Origin: Pseudomonas chlororaphis
GTDB lineage: Bacteria > Pseudomonadota > Gammaproteobacteria > Pseudomonadales > Pseudomonadaceae
NCBI RefSeq assembly: GCF_000783395.1
Contig: NZ_JSFK01000026.1
Span: forward strand, 1-64,000
Length of the DNA stretch: 64,000 nt
Direction of reading: 5' to 3'
Shown here piece by piece: positions 54,168-61,596 of this stretch. Below the pieces are notes generated by a model, which saw nothing but the letters and a program-made list of their open reading frames with translations, did not search any database and was not told the DNA's origin. Within the stretch, counting starts at the first letter, position 1; every line of letters begins with the position of its first letter. Made by a program: the position numbers and the translations under genes.

Positions 54168-54653
54168 TTAGTCGCGGAAGTTGTTGAACTGCAGGGGCAT
54201 GCCGAATTCCTTGGCCCGCAGTGCCGCGATGGCCTCTTGCAGGTCATCGCGCTTCTTGCCGGTCACACGCACCTGCTCGCCCTGAATGGCGGCCTGTACT
54301 TTGAGCTTGGCATCCTTGATGTGGCCGACGATTTTCTTCGCCAGTTCCTTGTCGATACCTTCCTTGAGCACGGCGTCCTGCTTCATCAGCTTGCCCGAAG
54401 CGTAGGCGTCTTTGACTTCAAGGCACTGCACGTCGATCTTGCGCTTGACCAGCGCCAGCTTGAGGATTTCGATCATCGCTTCCAGCTGGAATCCGGCTTC
54501 AGCGGTCAGGCTGACGGTGAGGTCCTTTTCCTTGAACTCGAAGCTGCCTTTGCCTTTCAGGTCATAACGACGATCGAGTTCCTTCACGGCGTTCTCGACC
54601 GCGTTGGTGAGTTCGTGTTTGTCCAGTTCGGATACCACGTCGAACGACGGCAT
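54168..54653 (-). CDS. yajQ: YajQ-family cyclic-di-GMP/nucleotide-binding protein
   Basis: A 161-residue protein of the UPF0234/YajQ family (MPSFDVVSELDKHELTNAVENAVKELDRRYDLKG at the start). Xanthomonas and P. aeruginosa members bind cyclic-di-GMP and affect virulence genes; others bind nucleic acid. In P. aeruginosa it lies by PA4396, a response regulator; this gene is absent here. Confidence 0.93.
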   Translation of the reverse strand: MPSFDVVSELDKHELTNAVENAVKELDRRYDLKGKGSFEFKEKDLTVSLTAEAGFQLEAMIEILKLALVKRKIDVQCLEVKDAYASGKLMKQDAVLKEGIDKELAKKIVGHIKDAKLKVQAAIQGEQVRVTGKKRDDLQEAIAALRAKEFGMPLQFNNFRD

Positions 54654-54793
54654 GTAATCTCTCCAATAAAAAGGCGCGCTCGATGTGGATGGAGCGCGCT
54701 TGGCTTGCGGTTAAAATCGGGCTCATTATAACGGGTCTTTTCCCACCGACACGGCGAGCCGCACATGCCTGTACGCAATCGAGCAAAAAACTG

Positions 54794-55711
54794 ATGGCCA
54801 CCACCTGGCATGTACTGGGCGCGGGCAGTCTCGGCACGCTGTGGGCCACGCGTCTGGCTCGCGCCGGCCTGCCGGTCAGGCTGATCGTGCGTGATGCCGA
54901 ACGCTTGCAAAGCTATCAGGCTGCGGGCGGTTTGACGCTGGTGGAGCAAGGTGTGGCCAGCACCTATGCGGTTCCCGGCGAAACACCCGACAGCCCCGAG
55001 CCGATCCGCCGTTTGCTGGTGGCCTGCAAAGCCTACGACGCAGAAAACGCCGTCGCCCGCCTCGCCCCACGACTGACAGCGGACGCCGAACTGATCCTTC
55101 TGCAAAACGGCCTCGGCAGTCAGGACGCCGTCGCCAACCGGGTGCCAATGGCACGCTGCATCAGCGCTTCAAGCACCGAGGGTGCGTTTCGCGATGGCGA
55201 CTGGCGCGTGGTGTTTGCCGGCCACGGCTTTACCTGGCTCGGCGACGCTGGCCATCCGGTCGCGCCGATCTGGCTGGACGATCTGGATGCGGCGAAAATC
55301 CCCCACGAATGGAGCACCGACATCCTCACGCGCTTGTGGCGCAAACTGGCACTCAACTGTGCGATCAATCCGTTGACCGTGCTGTACAATTGCCGCAACG
55401 GTGGTTTGCAGGAACACCATTGCGAGGTCGCCACCCTGTGCGCCGAACTCGCTGAGTTGCTGGAGCGTTGCGGCCAGCCGGCCGCCGCCGACAATCTGCA
55501 ACAGGAAGTCGAGAGGGTCATCCACGCGACCGCCACCAATTACTCCTCGATGTACCAGGACGTCGCCAACCAGCGCCGTACCGAAATCAGCTATCTATTG
55601 GGCCACGCCTGCAAAGTCGCCGCGCGCCATCAGTTGAATCTGCCGCACCTCAGTCAATTGCAGCAACGACTGGTCGCTCATCTACGCAGCCTCGGATTGC
55701 CCAGCGACTGA
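54794..55711 (+). CDS. panE: 2-dehydropantoate 2-reductase
   Basis: NADPH-dependent reduction of ketopantoate in pantothenate synthesis. The 305 residues start with the Rossmann motif WHVLGAGSLGTLWATRLA and include the catalytic-Lys segment WRKLALNCAINPLTVLYNCRNG and the C-terminal SSMYQDVANQRRTEI. I chose the ATG at 54794, where the Rossmann fold begins; an open frame upstream has no family residues. Divergent from yajQ. Confidence 0.93.
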   Translation: MATTWHVLGAGSLGTLWATRLARAGLPVRLIVRDAERLQSYQAAGGLTLVEQGVASTYAVPGETPDSPEPIRRLLVACKAYDAENAVARLAPRLTADAELILLQNGLGSQDAVANRVPMARCISASSTEGAFRDGDWRVVFAGHGFTWLGDAGHPVAPIWLDDLDAAKIPHEWSTDILTRLWRKLALNCAINPLTVLYNCRNGGLQEHHCEVATLCAELAELLERCGQPAAADNLQQEVERVIHATATNYSSMYQDVANQRRTEISYLLGHACKVAARHQLNLPHLSQLQQRLVAHLRSLGLPSD

Positions 55712-55756
55712 GCAGCGGCTACGCTGGCCACTTGTTCCTCTGCTGCGATAAACCTG

Positions 55757-57793
55757 ATGCCATTGCGCCAGCGTCTCGAAAACCTGCCGGTCGGCCAGAA
55801 ACTGCTGGCCGCCCTGCTGGTGCTGTTGACCACCGTCCTGCTGGTCGCCAACCTGACCTTTATCAGCGCCGCCTATTACATCTCCCAGGAAAGCATGGCA
55901 CCGCAGGCCTTGCAGACCATCGGCCGGCTGATTGCCAACCCGAGTCTGGTCAGCGAAGCCCTGCAATCACCGCAAAGCGCCGAGCGCTTGCTCAAAGAAC
56001 TCGACAGTTACTCACCGCTGCGCGCCGCCGCACTGTATGACGGCAAGGGCGAACGCCTGGCGCAAGTCCAGCACGGCGACAAACTCAGCCTGCCAGAGCG
56101 CTATAGGCACATCGAAGCGTGGCAACTCACCGAATTTCGCAGCAACCAGTTGATCACCCTGCCCCGCCCCGGCACCGCACCGGGCCATCTGTTGCTGGTG
56201 GCCAGCAGCGAACTGCCGATGGCGTTCTATACCGGCACCCTGACCGCTAGCCTCGGCATTCTGATTTTCAGCGTGCTGTTGTGGCTGGTGATTGCCCGGC
56301 AGATCAAACGCCTGATCACCCGACCGATTCATCAGCTCGAGGAGTTGTCCCGTCAGGTGACCCGCGAAGAGAACTACGCCCTGCGCGCCTCACGCGGCAA
56401 TCATGACGAAATCGGCAGTCTCGCCGAGGCGTTCAATACCATGCTGTCGCGCATCGAAGCCCGCGAGCAGCAACTCAAGCGTGCCCGCGATGACTCGCAA
56501 GCCGCGTACGATCAGGCGCAGGGGCTGGCCGAGGAAACCCGCCACACCAACCGCAAACTGGAACTGGAAGTCCAGGTGCGCAGCAAGATCGAGAAGAAGC
56601 TCACCGGCTTCCAGAACTACCTCAACAGCATCATCGACTCGATGCCCTCGGCGCTGATCGCCCTCGACGAGCAGCTCTACGTCACCCAGTGGAATCAGGA
56701 AGCCAGTGCCCTCTCCGGCACACGACTGGACGAGGCACTGAACCAGCCAATTTTCCTTGCCTTCGAACCGCTCAAGCCGTTTTTGCCGCAGCTCAAGCAG
56801 ACTGTCGAGCAGCACACCGTGGCGAAAATCGAGCGAGTGACGTGGTTCAAGGACGATGAACCGAAGCATTACGCGCTGACGTTCTATCCATTGATGGGCG
56901 GTGCCGGGCGTGGCGTGGTGATCCGTATCGATGACATCACCCAGCGTCTGTCGCTGGAAGAAATGATGGTGCAATCGGAAAAAATGCTCTCGGTCGGTGG
57001 TCTCGCCGCCGGCATGGCCCATGAAATCAACAACCCCCTGGGCGCGATTCTGCACAACGTGCAGAACATCCGCCGACGCCTGTCCGCCGATTTGCCGAAG
57101 AACCTCGAAACCGCCGAGCAACTGGGCATTGAGCTGGACACCGTGAACCGCTATTTGCAGGGCCGCGAAGTCCCGCAGTTGCTCGACGGTATCCAGCAGG
57201 CCGGCGCTCGCGCGGCGAAAATCGTCACGCACATGCTCAGCTTCAGCCGCCGCAGCACCCGACAAATGGCGCCGTGCGATCTGCCGGCATTGATCGATCA
57301 AGCGGTGGAAATCGCCGGCAACGACTTCGATCTGGCCATCGGTTTCGACTTCAAGGGCCAGGCGATCATCCGTCAGTTCGACCCGGCGCTCGGTCCGGTG
57401 CCGGGCACCGCCAATGAACTTGAGCAAGTGCTGCTCAACCTGTTGAAAAATGCCGCGCAAGCCATTCACCAGCGTGAAGACGACAGCGAGCCGGGGCGAA
57501 TCATCCTGCGCACCAAGCTCAATCCACCGTGGGCCGAAATTCAGGTGGAGGACAACGGCATCGGCATGAGCGAGAACGTACGCAAACGCACGTTCGAGCC
57601 GTTCTTCACCACCAAGGAAATCGGTCAGGGCACCGGGCTTGGCTTGTCGGTGTCGTACTTCATCATCACCAACAATCACAAAGGGCAGATGGAGGTGCAG
57701 TCAGCACCGGGCCAGGGCACCTGTTTCACCTTGCGCCTGCCGTTGTCGCAACCGCTGCCCATCGCTGCCGAAACCAATCAATTATCGAGGTAA
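55757..57793 (+). CDS. Hybrid-less membrane sensor histidine kinase (PA4398-like)
   Basis: A 678-residue kinase. It has two membrane helices (about 16-38 and 160-180) around a periplasmic domain of about 120 residues, HAMP, a coiled coil, a PAS fold (about 290-395), and a HisKA domain with the phospho-His at about 422 in GMAHEINNPLGAI, then HATPase with VEDNGIGMS and GTGLGLSVSY. The order panE-kinase matches P. aeruginosa PA4397-PA4398, where the kinase affects swarming and biofilm growth. No response regulator gene lies nearby. The ATG at 55757 is 45 bases after panE. Confidence 0.88.
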   Translation: MPLRQRLENLPVGQKLLAALLVLLTTVLLVANLTFISAAYYISQESMAPQALQTIGRLIANPSLVSEALQSPQSAERLLKELDSYSPLRAAALYDGKGERLAQVQHGDKLSLPERYRHIEAWQLTEFRSNQLITLPRPGTAPGHLLLVASSELPMAFYTGTLTASLGILIFSVLLWLVIARQIKRLITRPIHQLEELSRQVTREENYALRASRGNHDEIGSLAEAFNTMLSRIEAREQQLKRARDDSQAAYDQAQGLAEETRHTNRKLELEVQVRSKIEKKLTGFQNYLNSIIDSMPSALIALDEQLYVTQWNQEASALSGTRLDEALNQPIFLAFEPLKPFLPQLKQTVEQHTVAKIERVTWFKDDEPKHYALTFYPLMGGAGRGVVIRIDDITQRLSLEEMMVQSEKMLSVGGLAAGMAHEINNPLGAILHNVQNIRRRLSADLPKNLETAEQLGIELDTVNRYLQGREVPQLLDGIQQAGARAAKIVTHMLSFSRRSTRQMAPCDLPALIDQAVEIAGNDFDLAIGFDFKGQAIIRQFDPALGPVPGTANELEQVLLNLLKNAAQAIHQREDDSEPGRIILRTKLNPPWAEIQVEDNGIGMSENVRKRTFEPFFTTKEIGQGTGLGLSVSYFIITNNHKGQMEVQSAPGQGTCFTLRLPLSQPLPIAAETNQLSR

Positions 57794-57796
57794 CCC

Positions 57797-58381
57797 ATGG
57801 GCTTTCGCCTGTCGAAAATCTACACCCGCACCGGCGACAAGGGCGAAACCGGCCTGGGCGATGGCCGCCGCGTGCCCAAGGATCACCCGCGCATCGAGGC
57901 CATCGGCGAGGTCGATACGCTGAACAGTCAGGTCGGCGTGCTGCTGGCCGGGTTGATTGCCGAGCGCGACACGTTTCCAGGGCTGAATGAACTGATCGAG
58001 GTGTTGGCGCCTTGTCAGCATCGCTTGTTTGATCTGGGTGGCGAGCTGGCGATGCCGGCGTATCAGGCGTTGAATGCAGCGGAAATCGAGCGACTGGAAG
58101 CCGCGATCGATGTGTGGAACGAGGAATTGGGGCCGTTGGAGAATTTCATTTTGCCGGGTGGTTCGATGCTGATTGCCCAAGCCCATGTGTGCCGGAGTCT
58201 GGCAAGGAGTGCCGAGCGGCGTTGTCAGCATTTGAATGCGATTGAGCCGTTGGCCGGGGTTGGGCTGGCGTACATCAATCGGTTGTCGGATTTGTTGTTT
58301 GTCGCGGCGCGGATGATTGCGCGGCGGCAGGGCATTGCGGAGATTCTTTGGCAGCCGGCTGCCAAACCTGCAGAGATGTAG
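57797..58381 (+). CDS. Cob(I)yrinic acid a,c-diamide adenosyltransferase (PduO type)
   Basis: Adds the 5'-deoxyadenosyl ligand in adenosylcobalamin formation or repair. 194 residues: IYTRTGDKGETGLGDGRRVPKDHPRIEAIGEVDTLNS is the ATP-binding start of the PduO family, and HVCRSLARSAERRC the conserved helix. It begins three bases after the kinase stop. The second half of the gene uses more TTG and other G-ending T-rich codons than its neighbours, perhaps a local composition effect. Confidence 0.92.
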   Translation: MGFRLSKIYTRTGDKGETGLGDGRRVPKDHPRIEAIGEVDTLNSQVGVLLAGLIAERDTFPGLNELIEVLAPCQHRLFDLGGELAMPAYQALNAAEIERLEAAIDVWNEELGPLENFILPGGSMLIAQAHVCRSLARSAERRCQHLNAIEPLAGVGLAYINRLSDLLFVAARMIARRQGIAEILWQPAAKPAEM

Positions 58382-58396
58382 TGTTTGATCGGCTGC

Positions 58397-58489
58397 CATC
58401 GCTGGCAAGCCAGCTCCCACAGGTTTCGTGTTGTACACAACATTTGTGAACGACGCAAAACCTTGTGGGAGCTGGCTTGCCAGCGATGA
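58397..58489. repeat. Paired REP palindrome, GCTGGCTTGCCAGC type
   Basis: Inverted TGTGGGAGCTGGCTTGCCAG copies between the convergent ends of the adenosyltransferase and Nudix genes; the linker contains TTGTACACAACATTTGTGAAC, which is also seen in the 60.1-kb repeat of another type. Confidence 0.85.
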
Positions 58490-58501
58490 GGCCTGCAGCC
58501 T

Positions 58502-59449
58502 TTACAGAGAATCAGGCCAGAACGCGCGAATCCCCGCCACACCCTGTGCACCAATGCCCCAGGCTTTTTCGCGTTCCGCCGGACCAACCCCGCCCAACAG
58601 AAACACCGGTTTACTGAAGCCTTCAATCAACGCCTCAGCCTGCTCCCAGCCCAGCGGCTGCGCATCCGGGTGGGTCAGCGTCGGCTGCACCGGCGACAGC
58701 GTGACGAAATCCACGCCCATCTGCTCGGCCAGTGCCAGCTCTTCAGCGTTGTGGCACGAAGCCGCCAGCCAGCGTTCTGCGGGCAACGGACGTCCCGCAG
58801 CGGCGTACTTTCGCAATTGCGCGGAGGTGATGTGCCAACCGGCAGAGGGGAAATCACCGAGCCATTCGAACGGCCCCTTGATCATCAGTTGCGCCTTGCC
58901 TGCACACAGCCCGGCCGCATCGACCGCCAGATCGCGATACTTGGGGTCATAACCGTTCGGTGCACGCAGCTGAATCAACTTGATCCCGCCGGCAATCGCC
59001 TTCTGGATACCGCGCAGCAACGCCGGGGTTTCCAGATCCTCCGGGGTGATCAGGTATTCAGCCGGCAAACGCGCCGCCGCAACGATCGGCTGGTTGGCGG
59101 CCGGGAACTCGTAGTTCGCCAGTTCTTTCGCCGTGACCCAGGCCAACGGCTGCCCTTCGGCACCGTGCGGTTCACCGGTGAAGGCCGACACTTCCCAGAC
59201 ATCCAGCAAAACCTGCTTGTCCGGGTAGTCGTGACGCACTTTGATCAGCGGTCGAGCAGCACCAACGACGATACCCAGCTCTTCGTGCAGCTCCCGGGCC
59301 AGCGCCGTTTCGACCGACTCGTCAGCCTCGACCTTACCGCCGGGAAACTCCCACAGGCCGCCCTGATGCTGGGTGTCGGCACGGCGGGCGATGAGGATTT
59401 TGCCGCTGTCGTCACGAATGACGGCAGCGGCGACGTGGACGCGTTTCAC
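58502..59449 (-). CDS. MutT-type Nudix hydrolase fused to a TenI/ThiE-like domain
   Basis: A 315-residue two-domain protein. Residues about 1-130 form an 8-oxo-dGTPase-like Nudix domain with the box GGKVEADESVETALARELHEELGI. Residues about 145-315 resemble a thiamine-phosphate synthase/TenI barrel (GIKLIQLRAP, SCHNAEELALAEQMGVDFVTLSPV, FLLGGVGPAE). P. aeruginosa PA4400 has the same layout. The start is GTG at 59449, overlapping the GST stop by four bases, with GGAG eight bases before. Whether the barrel is catalytic is unclear. Confidence 0.88.
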   Translation of the reverse strand: MKRVHVAAAVIRDDSGKILIARRADTQHQGGLWEFPGGKVEADESVETALARELHEELGIVVGAARPLIKVRHDYPDKQVLLDVWEVSAFTGEPHGAEGQPLAWVTAKELANYEFPAANQPIVAAARLPAEYLITPEDLETPALLRGIQKAIAGGIKLIQLRAPNGYDPKYRDLAVDAAGLCAGKAQLMIKGPFEWLGDFPSAGWHITSAQLRKYAAAGRPLPAERWLAASCHNAEELALAEQMGVDFVTLSPVQPTLTHPDAQPLGWEQAEALIEGFSKPVFLLGGVGPAEREKAWGIGAQGVAGIRAFWPDSL

Positions 59450-60078
59450 GGATTCAACTCCTCCAGTCCAGCCTGTTGCCACGCCTTGAAGGCGGGCCAT
59501 TGGTAGACGGTTTCAACATAGGCTTCGTCGGCGGCCGGCAGCTTCACCTGATAAGTGCGCAGACGCACGGCAATCGGCGCGAAGAAGGCATCGGCCAGAC
59601 TCAAACGACCAAACAGATACGGCCCGCTCTCGGTGGCGGCGGCACGGCATTCGGCCCACAGCGCGAGCATGCGTTCGATGTCGACCTTCACTTCCGGCGG
59701 CACCGGGTTCAGCGGTGCGTCATGGTTGAGGTTGAACGGCATGTGATTGCGCATGGCGAAGAAACCGCTGTGCATTTGGGCGCAGGCGGATCGGGCTTGG
59801 GCGCGGGCGAAAATGTCGGTGGGCCATAGTTGCTCGGACGGGAACGTTTCGGCGAGGTATTCGGCGATGGCCAGCGAGTCAGCGATGGTGCCGCGCGCCG
59901 TTTGCAGCAGCGGGACTTTGGCGGTCGGCGAATGCTTGAGCAGCAGCTCGCGGGTGTCGGGTTTGCCGAGCTTGATCAGTTCTTCGCTGTAGGGAGCGCC
60001 GGTCAGCTCAAGTGCCAGGGCGGCGCGCAGGGACCAGGAGGAAAGCAGTTTGTCGCCGATGATCAGGTGCAGGGACAT
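59446..60078 (-). CDS. Glutathione S-transferase family protein
   Basis: A 210-residue GST. The N-terminal thioredoxin-like domain has LLSSWSLRAALALELTGAPY with the Ser expected at the glutathione thiolate, PLLQTARGTIADSLAIAEYL, and a helical C-terminal domain with GRLSLADAFFAPIAVRL. Its substrate is not known. It is coupled to the Nudix fusion gene, as in P. aeruginosa PA4401-PA4400. Confidence 0.9.
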   Translation of the reverse strand: MSLHLIIGDKLLSSWSLRAALALELTGAPYSEELIKLGKPDTRELLLKHSPTAKVPLLQTARGTIADSLAIAEYLAETFPSEQLWPTDIFARAQARSACAQMHSGFFAMRNHMPFNLNHDAPLNPVPPEVKVDIERMLALWAECRAAATESGPYLFGRLSLADAFFAPIAVRLRTYQVKLPAADEAYVETVYQWPAFKAWQQAGLEELNP

Positions 60079-60133
60079 GGTGTGGCGCCTTTTCGTCAGA
60101 GGAAGCTTCTAAACTTGTCGTGTCTGAACCATC

Positions 60134-60226
60134 GCTTTCGCGAGCAAGCTCGCTCCCACAGGTTCTTGGGTGTACACAACATGTGTGAACGGCCGAAACC
60201 ACTGTGGGAGCGAGCTTGCTCGCGAA
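60134..60226. repeat. Paired REP palindrome, GAGCGAGCTTGCTCGC type
   Basis: Inverted TGTGGGAGCGAGCTTGCTCG copies between argJ and gst. The linker GTGTACACAACATGTGTGAAC resembles that of the 58.4-kb repeat. Confidence 0.85.
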
Positions 60227-60256
60227 GAGGCCGGCAGCCCGCTCCCACCTTTTGGA

Positions 60257-61474
60257 TCAGGTGCGGTATTCAGCGTTGATCTTCACATACTCATGCGACA
60301 GGTCGGTGGTCCAGATGGTTTCGCTGCAATCGCCGCGACCCAACTCGATACGGATGGTGATCTCTTCCTGCTGCATCACCGCCGAACCCTGGGCTTCAGT
60401 GTAGGTCGCCGCTCGGGCGCCACGGCTGGCGATGCAAACGTCACCGAGGAACACGTCGATCTTGCTCACGTCCAGATCCGGCACGCCGGCACGGCCAACA
60501 GCGGCGAGGATACGGCCCCAGTTCGGGTCGGAGGCGAACAGCGCGGTCTTGATCAGCGGCGAGTGCGCCACGGTATAGCCGACGTCGAGGCATTCCTGAT
60601 GGTTGCCGCCGCCATTCACTTCAACCGTCACGAACTTGGTCGCGCCTTCGCCGTCACGCACGATGGCCTGGGCCACGTCCATGCACACTTCGAACACCGC
60701 TTGCTTCAACTTGGCGAACAGCTCGCCTTCGGCGCGGGTGATTTCCGGCAGTGCAGCCTTGCCGGTAGCGATCAGCATGCAGCAGTCGTTGGTCGAGGTG
60801 TCGCCGTCGATGGTGATGCGGTTGAACGACTTGTTCGCGCCATCGAGCATCAAATTGTGCAGCACGTCGCGGGAGACTTTGGCGTCGGTGGCGATGTAGC
60901 CGAGCATGGTCGCCATGTTCGGGCGAATCATTCCCGCACCTTTGCTGATACCGGTGACGGTGATGGTCACGCCGTCATGCTCGAACTGGCGGCTGGCGCC
61001 CTTCGGCAGGGTGTCGGTGGTCATGATCCCGGTGGCAGCGGCTTCCCAGTTGTTTTCCGAGAGGTCGTCCAGCGCCGCTTGCAGCGCGCCTTCGATCTTC
61101 TCGACCGGCAGCGGCTCGCCGATCACACCGGTGGAGTACGGCAGGATCTGGCTGGCATCGACGCCAGTCAGCTCAGCCAGCTTCGCAGTGGTGCGTTCAG
61201 CGGCGGCCAGACCAGGCTCACCGGTGCCAGCGTTGGCATTGCCAGTGTTGGTCAGCAAATAACGCACAGCGTTCTGCACGCGTTTTTTCGCCAGAATCAC
61301 CGGTGCGGCACAAAAGGCGTTCAAGGTGAACACGCCCGCCACGGTCGAGCCTTCGGCGCAGCGCATCACAACGACATCTTTGCGCCCCGGGCGCTTGATG
61401 CCGGCCGAGGCGATACCGAGTTCAAAACCGGCAACCGGGTGCAACGTTGGCAAAGGACCAAGACCAACAGCCAT
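60257..61474 (-). CDS. argJ: ArgJ, bifunctional ornithine acetyltransferase / N-acetylglutamate synthase
   Basis: Recycles the acetyl group from N-acetylornithine to glutamate in arginine synthesis. The 405-residue precursor cuts itself before the nucleophilic Thr at about residue 189 in GMIRPNMATMLGY, giving alpha and beta chains; KGAGM and the oxyanion segment NTGNANAGTG support this. The gene is read in the same direction as secA, after a hairpin. Confidence 0.95.
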   Translation of the reverse strand: MAVGLGPLPTLHPVAGFELGIASAGIKRPGRKDVVVMRCAEGSTVAGVFTLNAFCAAPVILAKKRVQNAVRYLLTNTGNANAGTGEPGLAAAERTTAKLAELTGVDASQILPYSTGVIGEPLPVEKIEGALQAALDDLSENNWEAAATGIMTTDTLPKGASRQFEHDGVTITVTGISKGAGMIRPNMATMLGYIATDAKVSRDVLHNLMLDGANKSFNRITIDGDTSTNDCCMLIATGKAALPEITRAEGELFAKLKQAVFEVCMDVAQAIVRDGEGATKFVTVEVNGGGNHQECLDVGYTVAHSPLIKTALFASDPNWGRILAAVGRAGVPDLDVSKIDVFLGDVCIASRGARAATYTEAQGSAVMQQEEITIRIELGRGDCSETIWTTDLSHEYVKINAEYRT

Positions 61475-61536
61475 GAATGCGCTCCTTACTCAATGATGTC
61501 AGCACCGTCACGCGCTGCAACGGTGGTTTAAATGGC

Positions 61537-61569
61537 AAAACGCCGCGACGGCAGAAGCCGGTCGCGGCG
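61537..61569 (-). terminator. Terminator after secA
   Basis: CGCCGCGAC, an 11-base loop and GTCGCGGCG, followed on the minus strand by TTTTG; a modest terminator between secA and argJ. Confidence 0.65.
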
Positions 61570-61596
61570 CGGGTATTTCAGCGATTGAAACGGGTT

